A stretch of 32,366 nucleotides of DNA. Origin: an uncultured Crocinitomix sp. Its GTDB lineage: Bacteria > Bacteroidota > Bacteroidia > Flavobacteriales_D > Crocinitomicaceae. Positions 25,516 to 32,366 of this stretch are shown here, in pieces. The translations under genes and the position numbers were made by a program. The notes under the pieces were generated by a model, which was not told where the DNA came from, did not search any database, and saw nothing but the letters and a program-made list of their open reading frames with translations. Position 1 is the stretch's first letter. Each line of letters begins with the position of its first letter. The stretch covers positions 1 to 32,366 of the forward strand of contig CAKZPK010000005.1 in the NCBI GenBank assembly GCA_937139035.1. The letters are read 5' to 3'.

Positions 25516-26712
25516 CTAAATTTTAGCATATATTTTTTCTGTTGCCCCTATTCTTTCATTCATAAACTGTAATACTTCATTACGTTTATTTGCAGATTTC
25601 AATTCATCAAATCGCTTTTGAAACTCCTCCTTATTACTGATTGAAAAACCCACTTTATTTTCAATAAAGTCATAAGCTTCCTGAAATTTCTCATAAGAAT
25701 TCCCAAAAATAACAGGCACTCCAAAACATGCAGGCTCTAATATATTATGTAAGCCTTTTCCAAAAGCCCCCCCCACATATGCCACATCTGCATATTGATA
25801 CACATTCATGAGCATTCCAATATTATCAATAATCAACACAGCTGCTTGGCTGTCATTTTTTAATTTGGAATAACGAACAGAAGGCTTACTAAATTTACGT
25901 TCCAATGCAAGCACTCTTTTTTCATCTATTTCGTGCGGTGCAACTATAATTTTCCAATCAAATTTGGAATCGTTAAGGGTATCCATTAGCACGGCATCAT
26001 CCTCTGCCCAAGACGAACCAATCACTAGAACTTTTTCACCATCAATGAACTCTTCTATTTCCTGATATGGCTGAACCTTTGCAGCATTGCCCATCACCCG
26101 ATCGTAACGTGTATCACCAGAAACGGTAGAATTAATCCCGGCGTTAGTTAATAAAACTGCTGATTTTTCATCCTGAACGAAAATATGATCGAAGGCTTTT
26201 AGCACTTTAAGCAAATAGCCGCCGTACCATTTAAAAAACACCTGATTTTTTCTGAATACCGCCGAGATAGAATAAACAGCCGCCCCAGCTTTTTTAGCTT
26301 CAAAAATGTATTGCGCCCAAAATTCATATTTAACAAAAAACACTTTATTAGGCTGCACTTTTGCTAAAAATCGTTTGACGTTTGGTTTTGTTTCTCTTGG
26401 TAAATAAATAATTAAATCTGCCTTTTCATAATTCTTTCGAATTTCATATCCTGATGGTGAAAAAAACGTGATAATAACTTGGCAATCTTCCTCCTCTTTC
26501 AGCTTTTCAATTAAGGGACGTCCTTGTTCAAACTCTCCTAAACTTGCGCAATGAAACCAATAGGTTGGCTTATCCGCTCTTTTCCAATTATCCAATGCAG
26601 GCCATACATCTTGCCGCCCTTGCATCCATTTTTTCGCCTTTGGGTTCCACAATGACGCTATTCGAATCATAAACGAATAACTACGAACGCCAAGGGTGTA
26701 AAAAAGACTCAT
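25516..26712 (-). CDS. waaA: Kdo transferase (3-deoxy-D-manno-octulosonic acid transferase)
   Basis: 398 residues, slightly short for the family. An N-terminal hydrophobic segment precedes the GT-B enzyme. FHCASLGEFEQGRPLIE holds the catalytic Glu60, the same number as in the E. coli enzyme. VIITFFSPSGYEI, then VFFVKYEFWAQYI, VSGDTRYDRV, LVIGSSWAEDD and GGAFGKGLHNILEPACFGVPVIFG are family signatures. It adds Kdo from CMP-Kdo to lipid IVA on the inner leaflet; whether one or two residues is not readable. Its ATG overlaps the upstream stop by one base (TAATG). Confidence 0.96.
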   Translation of the reverse strand: MSLFYTLGVRSYSFMIRIASLWNPKAKKWMQGRQDVWPALDNWKRADKPTYWFHCASLGEFEQGRPLIEKLKEEEDCQVIITFFSPSGYEIRKNYEKADLIIYLPRETKPNVKRFLAKVQPNKVFFVKYEFWAQYIFEAKKAGAAVYSISAVFRKNQVFFKWYGGYLLKVLKAFDHIFVQDEKSAVLLTNAGINSTVSGDTRYDRVMGNAAKVQPYQEIEEFIDGEKVLVIGSSWAEDDAVLMDTLNDSKFDWKIIVAPHEIDEKRVLALERKFSKPSVRYSKLKNDSQAAVLIIDNIGMLMNVYQYADVAYVGGAFGKGLHNILEPACFGVPVIFGNSYEKFQEAYDFIENKVGFSISNKEEFQKRFDELKSANKRNEVLQFMNERIGATEKIYAKI

Positions 26713-27458
26713 TAATAAGAATAATATTCTCCGCGGGTTCTGTGACTAATTGGCAATATCCAACCTACTTTAAATCCATACAATAAATCTAATTTCAATT
26801 CATTATCAGGTCCACCGGTATCAAAATTATAGGTTCGTACATTTTTTGTTAATCCTTGCGAAAATTCAAAGCCCGCATAAAACTTAACTAAACGATAATC
26901 AGACTGATATAAGTAACCAATAAATTGCTTGCTAGAAACCCCCATAGTTAGTTTATCATATCCTTTTCGGTACGGCCCTTCTAATTGAGGAACGACATCT
27001 AACAAACTTTCAATTCTAATTTTATGGACTAAATAGCCCAATCCAAAATTCACCCACAATCCAGAATTAGGATTATTCCCCAATTTGTTAAAGACATACC
27101 CTACAGTTCCATAAGCACTTGCTCCACGCATCAAGAAAAGCACACCAGCCTCCTGACCTGCAGAACTTGTAATTGTACCAAAAGAATTGTAAAGGTTAGC
27201 GAATATCGTTGTATCTCTCAACTTGCTCCCAAAAATAAAACCACCACTTAATCCAACTGTTAAATTATTCTTGAATTTACAATCAAAATCAAGTCCTAGC
27301 TGATTATTAAAGCCCCAACGATCAGCCAAATCGCCACCAGTTAAGTTGGCCTTGTAATTAACACCAACCAAGATGTTCCTGACAGTTGAGTCTTTTAAGC
27401 TTTTTTGAGCATAAGTTCCAAAAACGGATAAAAACAAAAAAAGAAAGAAAATTTTCAT
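26712..27458 (-). CDS. Outer-membrane beta-barrel-like protein upstream of waaA
   Basis: 248 residues with a signal peptide (MKIFFLFLFLSVFGTYAQ). The rest is a series of amphipathic, aromatic- and Gly-rich strands (VGVNYKANLTGG, then FNNQLGLDFDCKFKNNLTVGLSGGFIFGSK, later VKFYAGFEFSQGLTK). The final strands (LDLLYGFKVGWILPISHRTRGEYYSY) end in aromatics, though with Ser-Tyr rather than the ideal terminal Phe/Tyr arrangement. An 8-12-strand barrel is likely. The function is unknown. It is translationally linked to waaA by a 1-nt overlap (TAATG), which points to a role near LPS biogenesis but proves none. Confidence 0.8.
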   Translation of the reverse strand: MKIFFLFLFLSVFGTYAQKSLKDSTVRNILVGVNYKANLTGGDLADRWGFNNQLGLDFDCKFKNNLTVGLSGGFIFGSKLRDTTIFANLYNSFGTITSSAGQEAGVLFLMRGASAYGTVGYVFNKLGNNPNSGLWVNFGLGYLVHKIRIESLLDVVPQLEGPYRKGYDKLTMGVSSKQFIGYLYQSDYRLVKFYAGFEFSQGLTKNVRTYNFDTGGPDNELKLDLLYGFKVGWILPISHRTRGEYYSY

Positions 27459-27652
27459 GTTGCGAATTTAAATAAAGCGTGTCAAAGAAACGCTTAAAAG
27501 CAATAATTATTGGCTATATTCGCAAAGTTTATAGAATTGATTAATGAAATTTAACATATGAAACCGACCTGCTGAAAAAGGTAGTTGGGATAATTACTCA
27601 TCCCGTTTTCAATAAAAGGCCGTTTTATCTGTTATGCAAAGTAAAATTTTAG

Positions 27653-28783
27653 ATGAAACAAATCCAGATGGTAGATTTGGTTTCTCAGTATGAGAAAATC
27701 AAACCAGAAGTTATCGAGGCCACACAAAATGTTTTTCAAACCGCGCAATTCATCAATGGACCAGAGGTAAAAACATTCCAAGCAGATTTAGAAAAATACT
27801 TAGGAGTAAAACACGTTATCCCTTGTGCAAATGGTACAGATGCGCTTCAAATTGCATTAATGGCATTAGGTTTAAAACCTGGTGACGAAGTTATTACAAG
27901 TGACTTTACATTTGCTGCAACAGTTGAAGTTATTGGACTTTTACAGTTAACACCAATTATTGTAGATGTTGATAAGGATACTTTTAATATTTCTTTAACA
28001 GAAATTGAAAAAGCAATTACTCCAAACACAAAGGCTATTATTCCTGTACATTTATTCGGTCAGTCATGTGACATGCAACCGTTACTAGTTTTAGCGAAAA
28101 AACATAACATTTATGTTGTAGAAGATACCGCACAAGCAATTGGGGCTAAATACACTTTCCCTGATGGTACTGTGAAAAGTGCAGGTACAATTGGTGACAT
28201 TGGAACCACTTCTTTTTTCCCGTCTAAAAACTTAGGTTGTTATGGAGATGGTGGAGCTATATTCACGAATGATGATGAATTAGCTGCAATCATGCGTTCT
28301 GTTGTAAATCACGGTATGGGCGAACGTTATTATTACGACAGACTAGGAGTAAATTCACGTTTAGATTCTGTTCAGGCTGCTGTGCTTAGAATCAAATTAG
28401 GACATTTAGATGATTATATTGCTGCTCGTCAAAAAGCAGCTGCATATTATTCTAATTTCTTCAATGATTTTGACAATGTAGAAACACCGCACATTGCTGA
28501 TTATTCAACGCATGTATTTCATCAATACACGTTAAAAATTGAAGGATTAGACCAATTTGCATTACAAGATTTCATGAAATCTAAAGGGGTTCCTGCCATG
28601 ATTTATTATCCTATGCCATTACACACGCAAAAAGCTTATGGTGCAGAAAATTTCAATCATGAAGATTTCCCTGTTACTAATGCACTTTGTAAAACAGTTA
28701 TTTCTTTACCTATGCACACCGAGCTAGATGAAGAACAACTGAACTACATCTGTAGTGCAATGAAAGAATTCTTAAATAAATAA
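27653..28783 (+). CDS. wbpE: WbpE-like UDP-sugar 3-aminotransferase
   Basis: 376 residues, DegT/DnrJ/EryC1/StrS family. PLP is held by Lys192 in SFFPSKNLGCYGDGGAIFT and Asp158 in VVEDTAQAIGA. VNSRLDSVQAAVL and YYPMPLHTQKAYG are further family marks. SFFPSK-LGCYGDGGAIFTN and VNSRLD match my memory of WbpE closely. WbpE converts UDP-2-acetamido-3-keto-glucuronate to the 3-amino sugar with glutamate. Genes for the next (WbpD-like) and previous (WlbA/WbpB-like) steps lie 2.4 and 3 kb downstream, which supports the assignment. The ATG follows a 194-nt spacer with several hairpins. Confidence 0.9.
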   Translation: MKQIQMVDLVSQYEKIKPEVIEATQNVFQTAQFINGPEVKTFQADLEKYLGVKHVIPCANGTDALQIALMALGLKPGDEVITSDFTFAATVEVIGLLQLTPIIVDVDKDTFNISLTEIEKAITPNTKAIIPVHLFGQSCDMQPLLVLAKKHNIYVVEDTAQAIGAKYTFPDGTVKSAGTIGDIGTTSFFPSKNLGCYGDGGAIFTNDDELAAIMRSVVNHGMGERYYYDRLGVNSRLDSVQAAVLRIKLGHLDDYIAARQKAAAYYSNFFNDFDNVETPHIADYSTHVFHQYTLKIEGLDQFALQDFMKSKGVPAMIYYPMPLHTQKAYGAENFNHEDFPVTNALCKTVISLPMHTELDEEQLNYICSAMKEFLNK

Positions 28784-28847
28784 TTCTGCTCCTTAAAACA
28801 ACATCAAATTAACTGGTGTTGATTGAAAATAAAATTGCTTAAATCAA

Positions 28848-30161
28848 ATGAAAAAAATTGCTGTAGTCGGATCAGGGTATGTTGGGTTAGTAACCGGTAC
28901 GTGCTTTGCTGAAACTGGAAACGAAGTTATATGTGTTGATATTGACACTGATAAAGTTACCAAAATGCAAAATGGTGAAGTTCCAATTTACGAACCTCAC
29001 TTAGATGTTATTTTTGAAAGAAACATACGACAAAATCGGTTAACATTTAGTACTGATTTAAAAGCAGCTGTTGACGCTTCTGAGATTATCTTTTTGGCAT
29101 TACCGACACCTCCGGGTGAAGATGGTTCTGCTGATTTAAGTTACATTCTAGGTGTGGCAGATGAATTAGGAAAAATGATGACTGATTACAAAGTCATTGT
29201 AGATAAATCTACCGTACCAGTGGGTACAGCTGAAAAAGTTCATGCAGCTATCGCTAAACATGCGTCCGTTGATTTTGACGTTGTTTCTAATCCTGAATTT
29301 TTAAGAGAAGGATTTGCTGTTGATGACTTTTTAAAACCAGACCGTGTTGTTATTGGAACGCAATCAGATCGTGCCAAAACAGTGATGAAAGAATTATACA
29401 AGCCATTTGTAAGACAGGGCAACCCTATCTTATTTATGGATGAAAAATCAGCAGAGTTAACAAAATACGCTGCCAATTCATTTTTAGCGACTAAGATTAC
29501 TTTCATGAATGAAATCGCCAACTTTTGCGAATTAGTTGGGGCTGATGTTGATGCAGTAAGAATTGGAATTGGTTCTGATACTAGGATTGGAAAGCGCTTC
29601 TTATTTCCAGGAATTGGATATGGAGGAAGTTGTTTCCCTAAAGATGTGCAAGCATTAGTTAAATCGGGGAACGAAGCCAACTATAAGTTTGAAATTATTG
29701 ATGCAGTGCTGCGCGTTAACAACGTGCAAAAACTGCGCTTAGTAGATAAACTCAACAACCATTATGGCGATTTGAGTGGAAAAAGCTTTGCGTTGTGGGG
29801 ATTGGCCTTCAAGCCAGACACAGATGACATTAGAGAAGCTCCTGCGCTTTACATTATTGATGCTTTATTAGCTGCAGGTGCAAATATTACGGCTTACGAT
29901 CCAGAAGCAATGGATAACGTTAAAGCAATTTATGGCGATAAAATTGAATTTGTCTCCAATCAATATGATGCGCTTGAAAATAAAGACGCATTGCTGATTG
30001 CAACCGAATGGGGTGCCTTCAGAAATCCAAATTTTGACAAAGTAAAAGCAGCATTGGTTTCTCCAAAAATATTTGATGGTAGAAATCTATTTGATTTGGA
30101 AGAAATGCAAAACAAAGGAATCTATTACGAAAGTATTGGTAGAGAAACTGTAATTGGCTAA
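28848..30161 (+). CDS. ugd: UDP-glucose 6-dehydrogenase
   Basis: 437 residues with the three-domain plan of the family. The Rossmann start is [19 protein letters not shown], then [14 protein letters not shown] and [15 protein letters not shown]. The central helix has [20 protein letters not shown] with Lys206 and Asn210. Catalytic Cys262 lies in [10 protein letters not shown], and the C-terminal UDP domain has [17 protein letters not shown]. It oxidises UDP-glucose to UDP-glucuronate with two NAD+. The N-terminus looks like the TuaD/UGD group rather than WbpA-type UDP-GlcNAc dehydrogenases, so the WbpA step is not evident here. The next gene, a UDP-glucuronate decarboxylase, would consume the product. 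Confidence 0.93.
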   Translation: MKKIAVVGSGYVGLVTGTCFAETGNEVICVDIDTDKVTKMQNGEVPIYEPHLDVIFERNIRQNRLTFSTDLKAAVDASEIIFLALPTPPGEDGSADLSYILGVADELGKMMTDYKVIVDKSTVPVGTAEKVHAAIAKHASVDFDVVSNPEFLREGFAVDDFLKPDRVVIGTQSDRAKTVMKELYKPFVRQGNPILFMDEKSAELTKYAANSFLATKITFMNEIANFCELVGADVDAVRIGIGSDTRIGKRFLFPGIGYGGSCFPKDVQALVKSGNEANYKFEIIDAVLRVNNVQKLRLVDKLNNHYGDLSGKSFALWGLAFKPDTDDIREAPALYIIDALLAAGANITAYDPEAMDNVKAIYGDKIEFVSNQYDALENKDALLIATEWGAFRNPNFDKVKAALVSPKIFDGRNLFDLEEMQNKGIYYESIGRETVIG

Positions 30162-30162
30162 A

Positions 30163-31158
30163 ATGAGTACACGAAAAAAAATATTAATCACTGGAGCAGC
30201 AGGTTTTTTAGGCTCGCATCTATGTGATCGTTTTATTAAAGAGGATTACCATGTCATTGCCATGGACAACCTCATCACTGGAAGGTTGAAAAATATTGAG
30301 CATCTTTTTCCGTTGGAAAATTTTGAGTTTTACAACCATGATGTAAGCAAGTTTATCCACATTCCAGGTGAATTGGATTTTATTATGCACTTTGCATCTC
30401 CTGCAAGTCCTATTGATTATTTAAAAATTCCGATTCAAACTTTAAAGGTTGGTTCATTAGGAATACATAATTGCTTAGGATTGGCTAAAGCAAAAAATGC
30501 ACGATTAATGATCGCATCTACTTCTGAAGTTTATGGAGATCCGCAAGTGCATCCTCAAACAGAAGAATATTGGGGACATGTAAACCCTATAGGACCAAGA
30601 GGAGTTTATGATGAAGCTAAACGCTTTCAAGAAGCCATTACAATGGCCTATCATACATTCCACAACGTTGAAACACGCATTGTACGAATTTTCAACACCT
30701 ACGGACCACGTATGCGTTTAAATGACGGACGTGTGCTACCAGCATTTATTGGACAAGCACTTCGTGGAGAAGATTTAACGGTTTTTGGAGATGGTTCTCA
30801 AACCCGTTCATTTTGTTATGTAGATGATTTGGTTGAAGGAATTGTAAGACTGTTACATTCTGATTATGCCCAACCAGTAAACATTGGCAATCCGAATGAA
30901 ATTTCAATAAGTGATTTCGCCGAAGAAATAATACAACTTACAGGAACTACACAAAAGGTAATTTATAAAAATTTACCTTTAGACGATCCTAAACAAAGAC
31001 AGCCGGACATTACCAAAGCAAAAGAAATTTTGAATTGGGAACCACAAATTGGAAGAGCTGAAGGATTAAAACGCACCTATGAATATTTTCAGAGTTTGAC
31101 AGATGCTGAGCTTAATGAAAAAGACCATTACAACTTTGACAAGTTTATAATTAAATAG
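30163..31158 (+). CDS. UDP-glucuronate decarboxylase (UDP-xylose synthase)
   Basis: 331 residues from the ATG at 30163, one base after the ugd stop. A TTG nine bases earlier is less likely. It is an extended short-chain dehydrogenase: [18 protein letters not shown] binds NAD+, [12 protein letters not shown] is the characteristic UXS segment, [14 protein letters not shown] holds the catalytic Ser/Glu region, and Tyr149-x3-Lys153 sits in [19 protein letters not shown] and [18 protein letters not shown] follow. It decarboxylates UDP-glucuronate to UDP-xylose through a 4-keto intermediate. The close coupling to ugd is strong support. Confidence 0.93.
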   Translation: MSTRKKILITGAAGFLGSHLCDRFIKEDYHVIAMDNLITGRLKNIEHLFPLENFEFYNHDVSKFIHIPGELDFIMHFASPASPIDYLKIPIQTLKVGSLGIHNCLGLAKAKNARLMIASTSEVYGDPQVHPQTEEYWGHVNPIGPRGVYDEAKRFQEAITMAYHTFHNVETRIVRIFNTYGPRMRLNDGRVLPAFIGQALRGEDLTVFGDGSQTRSFCYVDDLVEGIVRLLHSDYAQPVNIGNPNEISISDFAEEIIQLTGTTQKVIYKNLPLDDPKQRQPDITKAKEILNWEPQIGRAEGLKRTYEYFQSLTDAELNEKDHYNFDKFIIK

Positions 31159-31188
31159 TTGTAATACTTAAAAATAAACCAACCCTAT

Positions 31189-31764
31189 ATGCCAGAATAT
31201 TTTGCACATGAAACAGCAGTAATTGATGAAGGATGCGTAATTGGTGACGACACCAAAATTTGGCATTTCTCACATATTATGCCTGATTGCACTATTGGTG
31301 AAGGTTGTAACATAGGGCAAAATGTTGTTGTATCTCCAAAAGTGGTTCTTGGTAACAATGTAAAAATTCAAAATAATGTATCAATTTACACTGGTGTAAT
31401 CTGCGAAGATGACGTGTTTTTAGGTCCATCAATGGTCTTTACTAATGTAATTAATCCAAGAAGTTCTGTAAATAGACGTAACCAATATCTCGAAACTCTC
31501 GTTAAAAAAGGAGCCTCTATAGGGGCAAATGCTACCATTGTTTGTGGTAATCCTATAGGAGAGTATGCTTTTATTGGTGCTGGAGCTGTTATTACGAAGG
31601 AAGTTTTGCCCTATGCATTGCTAGTTGGAAACCCTGCAAAGCAGATAGGATGGATGAGTACGCATGGTCACCGTTTAGAATTTAATAAGGACGGAATGGC
31701 CATTTGCCCAGAAAGTTTGGAGCAATATAAATTAGATAATAATAAAGTAACGCGAATAAAATGA
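31189..31764 (+). CDS. wbpD: WbpD-like UDP-amino-sugar N-acetyltransferase
   Basis: 191 residues made of left-handed beta-helix hexapeptide repeats: CVIGDDTKIWHFSHIMPDC, TIGEGCNIGQNVVVSPKVVLG, IGANATIVCGNPIGEYAFIG. WHFSHI and the loop FTNVINPRSSVNRR are typical of the WbpD/WlbB group, which acetylates the 3-amino group of UDP-2-acetamido-3-amino-glucuronate with acetyl-CoA. It directly precedes the WlbA-like oxidoreductase gene with an ATGA overlap, so the two are coupled. Confidence 0.9.
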   Translation: MPEYFAHETAVIDEGCVIGDDTKIWHFSHIMPDCTIGEGCNIGQNVVVSPKVVLGNNVKIQNNVSIYTGVICEDDVFLGPSMVFTNVINPRSSVNRRNQYLETLVKKGASIGANATIVCGNPIGEYAFIGAGAVITKEVLPYALLVGNPAKQIGWMSTHGHRLEFNKDGMAICPESLEQYKLDNNKVTRIK

Positions 31765-32366
31765 TCAAAGAAGATCAAAAAGTAAAATTTGCAGTTGTAG
31801 GCTGCGGACATATTGGTAAACGCCATGCAACAATGGTTCAGCGTAACGCAGAATCTGAGTTAATTGCCATGGTTGATATTCGACCTAAGTCAGAATTAGC
31901 AATGGAAAATTTTGAAGATATTCCATTCTTCAATTCTATTGATGAATTAATGGCGAGTGGGTTAGAATATGATGTAGTTAACATTTGCACTCCTAATGGA
32001 CTACACTCAGACCAAGCAAAAATTGCAATAGAAAATGGTAACCATGTGGTTTGCGAAAAACCAATGGGACTATCAAAAGATGGTTGTGAAAGTGTAATTT
32101 ATACCGCCTTGCAACATTCACAGCAAGTGTTTGGTGTAATGCAAAATCGTTATTCACCACCTTCTGTTTGGATAAAAGATGTTATTGAAAGAAAACTATT
32201 AGGTGATATTTTCATGGTGCAATTAAATTGCTATTGGAACCGAGATGACCGTTATTATAAAAAAGACGGCTGGAAAGGAACACAAGACCTTGACGGTGGA
32301 ACTTTATTTACGCAATTCTCTCACTTTATAGATATCATGTATTGGCTTTTTGGAGATATTGACAAT
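31761..32366 (+). CDS. wlbA: WlbA/WbpB-like Gfo/Idh/MocA oxidoreductase, 5' part
   Basis: 202 codons are visible from the ATG at 31761, inside the wbpD stop (ATGA), and the frame runs off the window end. The NAD-binding start is VKFAVVGCGHIGKRHA. The middle has VVNICTPNGLHSDQAKIA and the catalytic CEKPMGLSKDG. GVMQNRYSPP, VQLNCYWNRDDRYYKKDGW and LDGGTLFTQFSHFID resemble WlbA of Bordetella and its relatives. WlbA/WbpB oxidises UDP-GlcNAcA at C3 to give the keto sugar that WbpE aminates. The 3' end of about 110-130 codons lies outside the window. Confidence 0.9.
   Translation, partial: MIKEDQKVKFAVVGCGHIGKRHATMVQRNAESELIAMVDIRPKSELAMENFEDIPFFNSIDELMASGLEYDVVNICTPNGLHSDQAKIAIENGNHVVCEKPMGLSKDGCESVIYTALQHSQQVFGVMQNRYSPPSVWIKDVIERKLLGDIFMVQLNCYWNRDDRYYKKDGWKGTQDLDGGTLFTQFSHFIDIMYWLFGDIDN

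Noticed and set aside
28799..28821. Hairpin CAACATC/GGTGTTG between the WbpE-like gene and ugd as a terminator
   Set aside because: The 7-bp stem with one wobble is not followed by a T-run, and the genes belong to one pathway cluster. At most it is a processing or partial pausing site.

Overview
The window is an A+T-rich, gene-dense stretch of a Bacteroidota chromosome, most likely from the order Flavobacteriales. The gene order lptE, TPR protein, secG, groES, groEL is typical of that group. Further signs are a type IX secretion C-terminal domain on a secreted hydrolase, promoters of the TAnnTTTG class, A-rich rather than Shine-Dalgarno-like leaders, and a DUF4920 lipoprotein. I saw no rRNA, tRNA, IS element, prophage or CRISPR array. 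Apart from the partial genes at both ends, every gene looks intact, and no gene-free gap exceeds 300 bases.

Layout. (1) Bases 1-3903, plus strand: the end of lptE, an acidic TPR protein and secG with overlapping or 1-nt junctions, a terminator, then groES-groEL and a second terminator. (2) Bases 4111-5976, minus strand: a secreted CocE/NonD-type serine hydrolase carrying a T9SS sorting domain. (3) Bases 6106-17706, almost all minus strand: a surface-polysaccharide cluster. It holds a PIG-L deacetylase, GT2, Wzx flippase, Wzy-like polymerase, two GT4-type transferases, a WaaL/Wzy_C protein, a sugar aminotransferase, a WecB/WbpI epimerase and a PglC/WcaJ-type initiating phosphosugar transferase. 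One gene in it, a small Wzz-like protein at 10417-11130, runs the other way. (4) Bases 17845-20047, minus strand: a ZapB-like coiled-coil gene, zapA and rny, with a short structured spacer between zapA and rny that may encode a 6S-like RNA. (5) Bases 20230-25460: an M23 peptidase, a dodecin (minus strand), a histidine kinase/response regulator pair coupled to a CsaA-like tRNA-binding protein, and a DUF4920 lipoprotein. (6) Bases 25516-27458, minus strand: Kdo transferase (waaA) and an outer-membrane barrel-like protein. (7) Base 27653 to the end, plus strand: a nucleotide-sugar operon of WbpE-like aminotransferase, UDP-glucose dehydrogenase, UDP-glucuronate decarboxylase, WbpD-like acetyltransferase and the first two thirds or so of a WlbA/WbpB-like oxidoreductase.

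How the genes fit together. The cluster at 27.6-32.4 kb supplies UDP-glucuronate and UDP-xylose, and (WlbA/WbpB, WbpE, WbpD) 2,3-diacetamido-uronic acid nucleotides. The WbpI-type epimerase at 6.7 kb could convert the latter to the manno form. The 6-17 kb cluster contains the machinery for a Wzx/Wzy-dependent glycan: initiation, extension, flipping, polymerisation and perhaps ligation. The Kdo transferase and LptE belong to LPS assembly and transport. The ZapA/ZapB-like pair, the M23 peptidase and RNase Y concern division, wall and RNA turnover.

I did not find a clearly undescribed system. The best leads are the zapA-rny spacer RNA candidate, the split WbpI/WbpE-D-B pathway, the inverted Wzz-like gene and the structured leader of the wbpE operon.
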